A DNA stretch of 64,000 nucleotides from Clitopilus passeckerianus (lineage: Eukaryota; Basidiomycota; Agaricomycetes; Agaricales; Entolomataceae), in the NCBI GenBank assembly GCA_944990035.1, contig CALYLX010000116.1:372001-436000 (forward strand). The letters run 5' to 3'. Within the stretch, counting starts at the first letter, position 1; each line of letters opens with the position of its first letter. Positions 11,393-22,287 of this stretch are shown piece by piece. The position numbers were made by a program, and so were the translations under genes. The notes under the pieces are model-generated. The model had not been told where the DNA came from and made no database searches. It saw nothing but the letters and a program-made list of their open reading frames with translations.

Positions 11393-14300
11393 TCAGAGGT
11401 TGCATTTCTGGCGCTTCTCGATTGCCAGCATTAGCATGCTCCGCAGACTTCTTTCAAGAACCGGTTTCGTCAATACGCTAAGTAGCCTCATTAACATTGT
11501 GCTTGAATTGAATGAAAGAACGTCTTACTGATTAACGCCAGCTTCGAGGTACTCATTTTGATCAGCGAGGAGCGCATTCCCCGTCACCCCAACTACGAAA
11601 TCCTTCCTCCCTACCTCCCTCAGCTTCTTGATGGTGGCCAACCCAGACATGACTGGCATCTGGTTGTCCATGAAGACGATCGTAAACTCTTTGCCAGAAT
11701 GTTCAGCGGGCCCCAAGACTGGCGACACGGACTCGACTGGGCTCGAAAGTTGCTGTGAGGATACGGGACATCCGGTCAACATCCTAATTGCGACGCCGCC
11801 ATTTTCTGCAGTGAACACATCACATCCCATGCGCTTCAACATGCGTTTCATGAGCGTTCGTGTGAGAGGGTCATCGTCCACTACAAGGACCTCAGGTCGA
11901 TCAAGAGTGGGCGGTCTTGACATATTGGGAGCTGCAAGATCTACTGCTGAAGGGATGGCGAGGCTGGGGATGGGTTTCACCTGGAAAACCGGAGGCGCTT
12001 TATCTTCTCCTTCAGGTGCTGCGTTGCCATTCCCATTTTGTGTGGTTTCGGAAGAAAAGTCGACGAGATTGCCCTCAGGGATAGCTTTCGGCGGTCCTTG
12101 CACAGTAGCTAGCGTTTCTCTGACACCTCCGACGGTTTGACCTCGCCGGTATGCTAGGGAGATGTGACCCGGAGGGACAGAAATAGTATTACGTTTCGAT
12201 ATCGGAGGTCGAACATTATTTCTGTAGGGCGGCGTCCTCATAAGCAACGAATCTGTGAAGAAGCGAGCTTATCAGCGACCGTAAGGATATCAAAGCCTAG
12301 CTGAATTCACCTTGGTTTGCGCTGCCGGGGACCTCCCTGGGCTTCTCTGCTTTCTTGGTGTGAGCCTATCGACCGGGCTGAGGTTGGGCGAATGCTTGAT
12401 AGCGAAGTATCCCTCTTCAGAATGGGCGTTGCTTCCACGACTGGTAGGTAAAGACGACTGAAGCGGCATGCCGAGGACGTCGTAAAACTGCATAGTCGTA
12501 GCGGTAGGACCATTTCCCGGAGAGGTTGGTACAACCGAAACAGCTGTCTTGGAGCCAACACCTAGAGGCAATTCGACCCAGAATGTAGAGCCTTTGTTCA
12601 CCTTCGACTGGACTCCAAGCCTGCCACCAGAGAGTTTGACAATTTGCCGGACAAGAGCAAGGCCGAGCCCTGTTCCTTTCCCTCCTTGAAGCCGACCTTG
12701 TTCGGTCTGATTGAACGCAGCTGCCGTATAGGATTAGAAACGAACATCGAGTTCGTAGCATGTTCCCAACACTCACAAAAGAGTTTTCCATTCTTCATAT
12801 CGTCTGGATGAATCCCATAACCCGTGTCGCTAATTTCTACCCTTACGACAATGGTTTCTAATGCCTCGTTCGTAAATCCATCCATGAGATTGGACTCATC
12901 AGGTAGTACCAGATGCGTCGAGACATTCAATTTTCCGCCGGCTGGAGTAAACTTGCAAGCATTGCTGTAGCGATATTATGTCAATCACAGATTCCACATT
13001 CTTCATATACTCATATACTCACCTAGCCAAATTTGTCACGATTTGCCTTAACCTCGTTTCATCTCCAACAACCTTTCCCCAGCTCCCTGATCTTTCACCA
13101 CTTGGTTCGTCCTTCATCCGCCTCTGGATTGCTTCATTCGACATGCCCAAGAACTTGAGCTCTGCTCTTCGCGCAATGTCGTCAATTTTGGTATCGAGGT
13201 GAACTCCAAATTCGAGTCCCCGTGCGTTGGCTGCGAGCTGAAGTGGGATAAACATTGACTGCATGACTTTATGGAAGCCGTATGGTTGGTACGAAGATTC
13301 AAGTCGGCCACTATCCATCCGATTGAAGTCCAAGACATCATTGAGAACTGGACGAATTCAAGTTAAAATTATATTCAACCCAGGCAATTGGCGCGTATAC
13401 TCACCTTTCGACATCATACTCAGGCTCCCTTCGAGAGCATTGAACTCCACTGCTTGATCCTTGCTCAATACTGCGGTGGCTTCCATGTTCTGAACAGCCA
13501 AGAGTGCCGTGTTCAGCGGGACTCTGACCTCGTGGAAGACGTAAGACGTAAGGCGGCGTTTGGAGTCTGCTTCTCTACGCTCGTTCTCCTGGGCTTCGCG
13601 TGTCTGGTTGTACAACCAATCGAGCTTGAGGTGGAGCGCATACATTCGGCGATATGTCTGTACAACAGGTTTAGATGAGAGGCGGATACTGTGCAGGGTA
13701 AAAAATGCGTACACTTTCTCGCCTATAGTGGATATGTAGGACGACAGCTTGATAGAGACTGAACTCGAGGGCGTCTAGAAGAGAAGGCACAATTATGTGA
13801 GGACCCTAGGACATGAAAGAAAGATAGAACGTACTTCTGGCGTAATTTGGGCCTGCGCTAGGCGGCAAATGGTCGAGGCCGGTGTAGCATGCGATGAAAA
13901 AGCACGCAGCAACCAGATTCGGGAATCGCTTCAATCTGCAGCCAAAGAGAGCTACCGTAGGCAGTAGGACGGACCAGCTACATGCATCAGAGTAATTAAT
14001 CTCATGTATGCGTCGAAAATTTTGGAGTACGTACTAGACCGATGTGAGAGAAGTCTTGGTCCTGCACGCTGCAAGTGGTACCGCCCCTGGACTCCAGGCG
14101 CATGCGTGTGTATACCAAAGGTTGTAAAAAGGCCTAGCTTATCGTCATTTCCTGGGACGTGAAAGTTATGTTGAGACTCACCAGGTCCACACTGAGACCG
14201 TAAGATAGACCTGGTAGAAAATGTTGTAATCTCTTGGAAAGTCCCAGATACAAAACAAAGTCAAGGGGAGTGTCAAAGAAGGTGCGACCTAATACAAGAC

Positions 14301-15116
14301 ACTGTCAGATGACAAGTTCTGGACCCTGAACATCACACTTACAACATAACGAATTATCCTTTCGAAGTCTGACAATGGTGGATCGTTGAAGGTGATCATG
14401 AGAACGTAACTCAAGCCGAAAAATACAGAAGACCATATTGCTGAGGCCTTGCTGCGTGACCATATTTCGCACAAATAATCAGCTTCTACTTCGTCATCGT
14501 CGAAGCGTGCGCTGAAGAATCTGACAAGCTGGGAACGAGAACAATGGTAGAGGTTCCGCCAAGCTTTGTCCGATAAGCCCGAACATGCATGTAGTGTGGA
14601 GCTGTGGCGGTCTGAGTCGACAGAAGGCGAGGAGTTGATTCTGGTTAAGGAAGATGTGGAGGATGTGCGCGAAGAGTTGGGGGATGTGGGGACGTTGGTG
14701 TCGGAATGGTCGTCGAACGCATCGTGATAATATGAGGATTCAGATGCAAGGGAGTCGGACGAGTCGGAAGTGGACCAAATCCTATCAACTACAACTTCGT
14801 TGACCTCATCTGGACCTTCGTTGCGAGAGCCTGGAGATTTTGAAGAGACCTGTGATGGAGGGGTAGCAGGCGAAGGTCGTGGAGGTATGTAACCTGGGAC
14901 GGTTTTAGGTAGGGACTTTGGCGGCTTTGCTCGCGACTGGCCGAGACCCAGGTTATTCATAATCCATGCGAGGTGGAGAAAAGAGTAAGTTGAAGACAGA
15001 GGGCGCCAAGGTCTACCTGGACCTTCTCGTTGAACAGCGGGAAGAGGAAGATCTGACCTATTCCGCGTTAGCTTTGGTGTAGTGGGTCGAGTTGGAGATT
15101 TTTCTGAAAGAACCAT
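11393..15116 (-). CDS. Membrane-bound hybrid histidine kinase
   Basis: This is a two-component sensor with its own receiver domain, of about 1,050-1,100 aa in many exons. The N-terminal 200 residues are a Pro/Ser-rich disordered tail. Several hydrophobic helices follow (around SKASAIWSSVFFGLSYVLMI, then APSLTLPLTLFCI, WSVLLPTVALFG and LVAACFFIACYTG). A basic linker leads to the dimerisation H-box SYVFHEVRVPLNTALLAVQNM, in which His is the phospho-acceptor. The ATPase domain shows VVGDETRLRQIVTNLARNACKF (N box), EISDTGYGI (G1) and GKGTGLGLALV (G2). After a linker comes the receiver: EVLVVDDDPLTRTLM, the phosphorylated Asp in FMDNQMPVMSG, and the conserved Lys in VLTKPV, encoded in a last exon ending at 11393. 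No HPt domain is seen, so signalling would pass to a separate phosphotransfer protein. The ATG at 15116 is my choice; the first exon could extend upstream. The stimulus is unknown. Confidence 0.85.
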
Positions 15117-16389
15117 ATATGGTTGAAGTGGGTATTAGAACGGTTTGCTGTGGTCCATGGATACGAAAGGGGGATATATATGAAAGAAGGGAAGCAACAC
15201 AAGGCAAGTACGACGTCGCAAGGCGTAAGAGGGTGACAAACTTACGATGTTTAGAAAACCGGCGGGTCTTGGATATCTGAAACGTCGATCCCGATCGAAA
15301 TGAAGGAAGTATGGGGTGCGAGACTGAACCACCAGCGTTGAACTACTGACTGAATTGTCGTTGTCGTTGTTGTCGGTGCTCACCGCGAAGGTGAACAAAA
15401 CAAAGAATGGAGCCAGTCTCAACAAGGATCATCGCTCGCCATATATTCCGTGGAAAGGATCACGATATGATCCAGTGGGGAAACCTTTGGGAGGTGGAGC
15501 TGGTTCTCAACCCAAGCGAAAATGGAAATCCCGAGTTACACTTGCAGTGCCACCGCAAACCCGTGACGTCACCATTCTATAGAACAAGGAACATGCCATT
15601 ACTTCGAGGCACATATAGCTCAGTTAGAGTGCGCAGAAATTCGAGTAAAATGAGCCCACCTTGCAATTGTTGATCTCTAGTGAATGTTGGTGTCCGTTCG
15701 AACATGGGTGGAAGCGAGTGTTGCCGCCGGCAACTCCACAGAAGCCCATCAGAGCGAGGGAAGGTGACGCATGAACTCTATTTACTACTTTCAACGTCAG
15801 AAAGCCCCACCGTCCTTGCAGCATTTAATACAATGTAAAATAGGGGACAAAGCCAAGTGAACAAGCGAAAGGAAACCCCCATTTATCGCGAAACCTTTGG
15901 GGTTTAATGCAACTTCCCACGGAACTCCAAGGTAAGCATGTCACAATCGCTGTCTATTGAAAACTTAGAACAGAGATACCATGGTTAAATATCAAGGTCT
16001 AGTTTTAAAAACGAATACATACTGTTCGGCTTGTGGGTGCCCTGTTATTGAATATCCATTGGACTGTCCCAGCTTCGATCAAGGCTCAATCTTCAATCTT
16101 CAAGACGTACGTGAAAGCGCAAGGTCAAAGACTGGCTGGAACGTGGACTATGCTCGCCTTTAACAAGTCCTGACCTTATCGTGATCGGGTATGTTGGAGC
16201 TTCAATGTGTAATGGACGATGCTGACGAAGGCAAGGAACAGTAACTAATCAGCGTTTATTAAACCAGACAAACTCGATCGTACAAATTGCAGGAGTTTAG
16301 AAAGTACTGAATTACAAGGGTATACACACTCATCAAGAGACTTCATCAGAACAATCTGGTTCAACTAGCACTCTCCCGACCTCCCACTC
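15117..16389. other. Intergenic, no gene supported
   Basis: The 5' flank of the histidine kinase contains a 96-codon minus-strand frame (15135-15425) with a hydrophobic start and a GTAAGT donor. It does not splice in frame into the kinase, so I treat it as 5' UTR or chance. A 60-codon plus-strand frame at 15981 has two CxxC-like cysteines but no supporting context. Confidence 0.35.
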
Positions 16390-17491
16390 TCACGCACCCA
16401 TACTGTACCTCGGCGGCGGGACAGTCTCGTTCTCTCCCCTACTTGCTTCAAGCTGCATGACTCGGGTGCTCAAATGCAGGAGCTGACGCCTCGTGTCCTC
16501 GTCCTCTCCACTGGCACTTTCTGTCCTCCCGGAAGTCGATGGTGGTCCGACGCTGCTAGGTGGAGCCTCCACGGAGGGCATGTAATCTAAACCTGCCCTC
16601 ATGCGTGCCTTAGGAGAAACGCTCTCGGTATCGACAAGATACCTTTCACCAGACCGAGGCGAGGAGTGGCTTGGGGATGTAGGGGATGTGGGAGGCGCTG
16701 GCTCCAAAAACGGGGTCGGCAGAGGCGGTGGTTCAGGCGACTCAATGGGCAGCCTTTCCTTCTCCGATTCTGCTCGTCTTGCCTTCCTCCTCCAACAGAA
16801 CAGAAGGAAACCTGCTATGAGCAAGGCTGCGACCCCACCTATCACTCCCCCGACTATTGCGCCTACGGGAGCAGTGTCTTTGGTTTGCCCTGCCGAATCT
16901 GTCTGAGCGGGATTGGTAGGGGAGTTCGACTTAGTACTGGTCCCCGACGTCGAAAAAGCGTTACTAAAGGAGGAGCTGCCGGTTTCACCGTTCGGACCAA
17001 TGGAGCCAAATGTCGCCCTTCACTCGAAGTGTAAGCAAGCCTTGAATCATGTGAAGACAGTGTTGGTTTACTTACTGCCCCTTACTGTTAGAGCCAAGAT
17101 AAACATCGATAGACGCCAGGGTCGCAACATTTGGGAAGTTGTCCCTGTGGCATGATATAAAGGGAAGTTTCTTCGACAAAGGGGGATGCACTCACTCGCA
17201 TTGCGCCACTGTCTGGCAGTGGAATGTTCCATTCTTGATCAGACGTACCAACCAGTCGACGGGGATGTGCATCGTCTTGGTTTTAGCTGAGACTAGGATT
17301 TTGGTTGTGGAATACATGTCGGGAAGACAACGGTGCTGGATTGTGAGGGCCGCGCATGTAGATCCTTCAGGATCCCATGTTATTGGCGTGGCGCCAGTGG
17401 TGCTGTTCAGCTCGGGAAAGCTCAACTTGAAGGCGCCAATATGGGACGCATGGAGAACTAAGGTGATAACAGTAGCAATCCTGGAACACAT
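16390..17491 (-). CDS. Secreted-domain single-pass membrane protein
   Basis: My model is complement(16390..17017, 17076..17144, 17196..17491), 330 aa. The protein starts with a signal peptide (MCSRIATVITLVLHASHIGA). It continues with an extracytoplasmic domain of about 100 residues that includes ITWDPEGSTC and further cysteines, then a Ser/Thr/Gly-rich stalk with possible O-glycosylation. One strong membrane helix follows (VGAIVGGVIGGVAALLIAGF), then the basic stop-transfer LLFCWRRKARRAESEKERLP and a Pro/Ser-rich cytoplasmic tail ending PPPRYSMGA. This signal peptide, ectodomain, Ser-rich stalk, helix and acidic/proline tail order is typical of a large, uncharacterised family of wall- or surface-linked proteins in mushroom-forming fungi. 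No enzymatic domain is seen. A start at the in-frame ATG at 17521 would add ten polar residues before the signal. Confidence 0.75.
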
Positions 17492-18265
17492 CGTCAAGAT
17501 GTGGTCTTCTCCTCTTAACAAAGGCTCTTACCTCAAACACTTCAACATCCCTAGCAGTGAATAAGGGTTACGATGAGTCTCTCGAGTGCTCTTGGGCGTT
17601 GAAAAGAAAGCTCATATCATCATCCCAGGCTATCCGAAGATTGGTTTTAACAAATAGTGGCCTGTGAAGTTGCGGTTCCAATCCGGCAAAATCGCAGCTG
17701 ACAGCAGACTACGATCAAGCAGATCTTTGTCACTGGATGGTAACTTCCAATGCATCTCCTCAGATTGATCCGTCAGGAACGGTATGAGGATCCTGACGGC
17801 GGTGAGAACCTGGTTGATGGGGGACAATAACGATGGAAATCCTACCCTACAAGTGCCTTTCACGCTCACTGAGACGAACCTGACTTGCAAGGTTGCCCTC
17901 CAGCCTCCGATTTTAAAGGTGAACCGATGACTTCGAGATGGCGTCCTTTCGGAGCACACGAGCATCTCTGCTCCACCCCCAGATGATCTGTCATTGAGAT
18001 GCATCATTCTCTGCCTCATGATCTTTCAGCGCTGAAAGTGCCTGATTACTGCCCATGTAGTCGGTTTGTTGTATGTATTTCTGGAACAAAGCAAGGCTTC
18101 TCTGATTTTGCCAAGCCAGTCATCTGGCAATCAACCCATGAGAGCGATCCGAAGATGACTGAAGATGATTGAAGAGACCAGCATTTATGGATAGATGACT
18201 TCTCACACTTAAGTTCAAGCTTGTGTTTTCCTTTCACCATCCAGCAGAGCGACAACATCGACAAC
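17492..18265. other. Intergenic with an unassigned 129-codon frame
   Basis: A minus-strand frame of 129 codons (17630-18019) has a plausible composition but no motif I recognise and no paralogue in the window. It lies just upstream of the membrane-protein gene on the same strand. The right part must hold the promoter of the small secreted protein starting at 18266. Confidence 0.3.
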
Positions 18266-18466
18266 ATGAGGCCGCTCTCTACGACTTTGACGCTTCTCTC
18301 TATAGTCGCCATTGCCAGAGGCGCATTCTATACCTGCGTCGACCAGGCTAACTCCGACAAAGGGCTAATTTGCCAGTCAATTCTCATTAACTGTCCCACC
18401 GGATATACTCAAGTCAAGTATGATGACTCTTACCCTTGCCAAACTGGCCAGCGCTGCTGTGTTTGA
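18266..18466 (+). CDS. Small secreted cysteine-rich protein (copy 1)
   Basis: A 66-residue protein in one exon. Residues 1-19 form a signal peptide (MRPLSTTLTLLSIVAIARG) with a likely cleavage before AFYTC. The mature part of about 47 residues has six cysteines, at 24, 36, 43, 58, 64 and 65 (C-x11-C-x6-C-x14-C-x5-CC), ending CCV. Six cysteines in under 50 residues suggest three disulphides and an apoplastic or extracellular role; no known family was recognised. The ATG at 18266 is chosen because it begins the signal peptide, although an in-frame ATG lies upstream at 18221. A second copy follows 0.65 kb downstream with a nearly identical mature region, so purifying selection is likely. The role, for example effector-like, signalling or antimicrobial, is not inferable. 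Confidence 0.78.
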   Translation: MRPLSTTLTLLSIVAIARGAFYTCVDQANSDKGLICQSILINCPTGYTQVKYDDSYPCQTGQRCCV

Positions 18467-18473
18467 GGATCTG

Positions 18474-18529
18474 GTATGTATTTCATTACGATGATAGCGT
18501 CCAGTCACGACTCATGACCAACTTCATAG
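18474..18529 (+). other. Probable 3' UTR intron of secreted copy 1
   Basis: A GTATGT donor lies 7 nt after the stop codon and a TAG acceptor follows after 56 nt. The second copy has a GTAAGT/AAG pair at the same distance from its stop, and both are followed by the same AAAC. Conservation between the copies supports a real intron. Confidence 0.5.
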
Positions 18530-19112
18530 AAACAGAGCTTGCAATTGCTCGATCAGAGCCCCTCTCCATGTTGTAGAGGAGGGTCAATCCCCCAAACTTC
18601 TCGCGTTGAGCCGTCGTTTAGTAGTACCACATGAGTCTCGAGCGACATCGCTGTTGGAAGGATCTATAAAAGCACCATAGCCCTGCTAAATCGGAAATTT
18701 GCTGGAGGGTTTGACCGTTGAAATTTGAAAAGGATCGGTTGCCTTTGGTTGCCTATCAGTTATAAGAGGATAATTAGAGTAGATCTGTGCATGCTTTCTA
18801 AGTGAAGTGCCCAGAGGTTATTTCCTGGGTCGTTTCACTAGTAGTTTCTATATAGACGGTGATGGGTTAAGACGATTACATTCCCAGTAATTGTTGTTCT
18901 CTTTGGGGCGTCCCCAATTCTAGAAGATGCCAGTTTTGACGTCTCTAGCTAGTAGTAAAAGGGTGGGAAACTTAAAGGATTTGGTTCCATAAAGGGAAGA
19001 AAGCGAACTCAATCTGTATAGAGTTTTGCTCTGATGAATGGTGAACGTTTCCTTTCTGCCCTTCCAACAAACCACACTCAAACCACCTCACAAAGCAACG
19101 GTAACCATCGAC

Positions 19113-19313
19113 ATGAAGCGCCTCCCCACCATCGCTACCTTTCTCTCTGCACTCACTGTTGTAAACGCCGCTTTCTACACTTGCATCGACCAGGCTGACC
19201 CTAGCAAAGGGCTAATTTGCCAGTCGATCCTGATTAATTGCCCCATCGGATATCGTCAAGTCAAGTATGACGACTCCTACCCCTGCCAGACTGGCCAGCG
19301 CTGCTGTATCTAA
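19113..19313 (+). CDS. Small secreted cysteine-rich protein (copy 2)
   Basis: A 66-residue paralogue of the gene at 18266, same length, with a signal peptide (MKRLPTIATFLSALTVVNA) followed by AFYTC. The six cysteines are in the same positions. I count about seven differences in the 47-residue mature part, mostly conservative (V/I, N/D), while the signal peptides have diverged strongly and keep only their hydrophobic character. The in-frame ATG at 19038 would give a long unlikely leader, so the ATG at 19113 is preferred. Like copy 1, the stop is followed within 7 nt by a donor site. Confidence 0.78.
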   Translation: MKRLPTIATFLSALTVVNAAFYTCIDQADPSKGLICQSILINCPIGYRQVKYDDSYPCQTGQRCCI

Positions 19314-19320
19314 GCATACC

Positions 19321-19378
19321 GTAAGTATTCTTGCCAAGAATGCTTCGTGTCGCGATTTATAACGAATTTTGTATAAAG
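19321..19378 (+). other. Probable 3' UTR intron of secreted copy 2
   Basis: A GTAAGT donor directly follows the stop region, with an AAG acceptor 58 nt later. It matches the position of the intron after copy 1. Confidence 0.5.
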
Positions 19379-20144
19379 AAACGAAGGTTACAATGGCTCA
19401 ACCGGAGCTGTGCTTCACGATTAATTGTGGAGGAGGCTGGGGTATCATTGTACCTTCCCGAGAGGTAAAACAGAACCCTCGAACGATATCGCTCTTGGAA
19501 TAAACTACTATGGCCCCTCAAATCGGAAATTTGCCGGAAGTTTTGACTGCTGATTCCTGAAGCTGTCGTGTTGGTTGCCAGCCAGTAACCGGAGGTTGGA
19601 AGGGACTAGATGAGATCTGTACTAATTGACTTGGCCGACGAATCTTCTTCCTATGCCTTTTTCATCCACCTTGAGGCTCAACTACAATCCTTCTCCGAAA
19701 AAGCCAACAGCAGATGAAGAAACCGACGCGACAACATCATACGTCTTCAACTCAGAAATGCGTCGGTTATTGAGGCCTTTACTCAATTGGCCTTTGTCGG
19801 CTATGAGGAAATTATGTTGGAAGAGGGGGAAATTGAAATAGTTTAACGTTCGGTTAGTAATTTACGAAGAGAAACCTTGGGAGAAATAGCAGCTGTAGTT
19901 CGCAGAATAGTTGGAAGAAAGTTAATGTGTACCTTCAGACGCTGAAGCAGAAACAAAGGATGCCAACGGGAGCTTGAAACCAGAACGCCAAACCTAATTC
20001 TGCTGAAGGCTTGTAGAGAATGCTTGGACGAACTTCGAAAAACCCTTTAGTTGTCATCATACCATACTACGCTCCAGCTTAGAAAGGAATAATGTTTACA
20101 TTACGAGGGATATGTTAGTACGAATACGATACATGTCATCAGGC
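19379..20144. other. Intergenic between convergent genes
   Basis: This is the shared 3' flank of secreted copy 2 (+) and the nitronate monooxygenase (-). A 71-codon frame at 19626 lacks any motif. Nothing else is supported. Confidence 0.5.
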
Positions 20145-21446
20145 TTATAGTTTTGACTTTCCACCAGTAACCTTTAACATCGAGTGACCCTTCGTTAGCT
20201 GCTCGGCAGCCTCTTCGACCATCCTGTCCACGATAACCTTTGCGGGAAGGATGTCGTTGATGAGAGCAGAGACACGACCCATGAGCCAAGGACGACCCTC
20301 AATCGATCGTTCGGGGTGCTTCTCGAGTTCTTGGATGTGGGGAAGAATACCCTTGTCGGTGAGCTCTTTGATCTCAGCCTGGCGCTTCTCATTCCTGTAA
20401 GGGAATGTGTAAGAACCTCCGAAGAGAGACGAAAAGGATGAAAGCATACCATTCAGCGACGTAAGGCGTCTTGCGTACTCGGAGCGGTCGGCCGGTATAG
20501 ATGAGGGTGGTTACAGCATCTTCGTAACCAGCGGTGACGACGAGCTCCTTATGCTTCTTGGGTGCGCCAGCCTCGACTGATGCAACGAAACGTGTGCCGA
20601 CCCCTTGAGGACAATCATTCGTCAATATTCATTTCAAATCTCGCATGCAGAGAGCACTCACAAACAGCCTGAGCACCCCACATCAAGTTAGCAGCCAAAC
20701 TCCTTCCGTCGTAAACGGCACCAGCACCAATAACGTAGACGGGTTGCCCAGTCAAAGGGCTCTTGTAGTCCTTGCAGATATCCACACAAGCAGGGATCAA
20801 GATGCTGGCAGGAATATCACCGGTGTGTCCACCACCTTCACCAGCCTGGGCACAGATGAGATCACAGCCGACATCCAATGCCTTCTTGACATGCTTGGGG
20901 TGGCCAACCATGTTCATGACGGGAATGCCAGCTTTGTGCAGCTTCTCGACAACAGCGACAGGTGGAACGCCAACGGCACAGACGAACAGGGCTGCCTTCT
21001 CCTCAATGATAACGTCAATGAGTTCACCGAGTTGGCCCTTGGTGTAATCGTACTAGATTTGAAACCCCACATGTCAGAGATCACATTCCAGGATACTTGA
21101 AGCAGCCGGGAAAGAACCCACGTTTGTCTTTCTTGCACTTCCACCAACCTGCGGAAGGAGCAAGTCGACACCGAAAGGAAGCTTCGGGTCCTTTAGATCC
21201 TTTTTAATGTCTTGAATTTGCTGACGGAGGATCTTTGGTGTGTATCCGACACCACCAATAACGCCCAATCCGCCAGCGTTCGAGACAGCAGCAGCAAGCT
21301 CGGGACCGGCTGCAACATTCATTCTGCCCAGCGAATAGTTAATAATGTGGGCTTCAATACAACGAGCGAAAACAAACTCACCCAGCCAGGAAAATGGGAT
21401 GCTTGATCCCAAAGTACTCAGTAATAGGTGTCGAAATCACGGACAT
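20145..21446 (-). CDS. Nitronate monooxygenase (2-nitropropane dioxygenase family)
   Basis: This is an FMN-dependent TIM-barrel enzyme that oxidises alkyl nitronates, such as the toxin 3-nitropropionate form, to carbonyls and nitrite. It reads from the ATG at 21446: MSVISTPITEYFGIKHPIF, then an intron, then GMNVAAGPELAAAVSNAGGLGVIGG. Next are LPFGVDLLLPQ, GVPPVAVVEKLHKAGIPVMNMVGHPKHVKKA, CDLICAQAGEGGGHTGDIPASILIP (the glycine-rich phosphate-binding stretch with the catalytic His), PVYVIGAGAVYDGRSLAANLMWGAQ and GVGTRFVASVEAGAPKKHK. A C-terminal helical part ends TGGKSKL. Several short introns interrupt it. The length, about 350-370 aa, fits the family. Fungi often carry several copies, and a detoxification role is the usual inference. 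Confidence 0.9.
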
Positions 21447-22287
21447 TTTTGCTGGTCGTCACAAGTGGTACACCCAAGAAAAAGGAGGAATAAGGAGGGC
21501 CCAAGCAGGTGAGAGATGGGTGGTAGGAAGAAAGAAAACAGTGGCCCAAGTCGTTGAGTTTATAGGCGGCTAACTAGCTTGATGGGAAAGCCGGTTGAAT
21601 GCCCTGAAGCGAAGGAAATCATGAGGGACTGGTCCGCATGCGTCTGTGCGCATTGTGCTCGGCGCTGCGTAACCTTCGATGACCAACCACTCTGTGGGGA
21701 ACCGGGGATTCCGGTTATGTTTTTGAGCCGGGCCGAAGGCGAATTTGAAGATCAGGAATGCACCCGTACTGAATCTTTGTTTTCAGGAAAACTGGAGGTG
21801 CACTCGATGGAAGAAGAGGCAAAGATCGTGCCAAAGTTCGACAAAAACGGAGTGTGTATCAAGTTGGAACGGGAATTGATGGAGCCCATCACTCGGAATC
21901 AGGTTGGCTTCTTGAGATAGGCCGTTCATGCCCATCTGGTACTCAGGATTCAGTCCTTGGCTACACTCACGATGAGTAACACCAAGGAATTGATGACTTC
22001 GACAAGCGAGCGGGAATGGCGCACTAGAGATTGAACGGAGAAACGAGCGACTGGGTATATAACTTAACTAGAAACAGAAGGAATGAATGAATGGACGAAT
22101 GCTACATATCGCTGATGATAAATGCGTGGTATGTACAGTAAATCCTGGATATGATGCAAGGCCAAGCCTGCTAGCAGGAGGATATACGTGTGTGCAAGGA
22201 GAGGTCATCGAGGGCGGAATTACGGTGTTGTAAGATATCGGGAGGAACTCGAGATGGGAGGCAGATCTCCACTTACTGTGGCAGACT
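21447..22287. other. Intergenic, no gene supported
   Basis: A 113-codon plus-strand frame (21579-21920) starts close upstream of the monooxygenase gene on the opposite strand and contains a few cysteines. It matches no motif and probably overlaps the promoter. I do not call it. Confidence 0.4.

Larger units (their letters stand above)
18221..19560 (+). repeat. Tandem duplication holding two secreted-protein genes
   Basis: Two diverged direct copies are about 0.85 kb apart. The similarity covers the coding exon, the 3' UTR intron and a downstream block with the shared string ATCGGAAATTTGC (around 18691 and 19523). The duplication therefore included flanking DNA and not just a processed transcript. 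Confidence 0.6.

Noticed and set aside
15135..15425. Hydrophobic 96-codon frame upstream of the histidine kinase as its signal peptide exon
   Set aside because: Its GTAAGT donor does not join in frame to the kinase N-terminus through the visible acceptor.
18046..18312. Minus-strand frame over the secreted-protein promoter
   Set aside because: Overlaps the start of a well-supported gene on the other strand and has no motif.
21579..21920. 113-codon cysteine-containing plus-strand frame
   Set aside because: No signal peptide, motif or splice partners; lies in the promoter of the monooxygenase.
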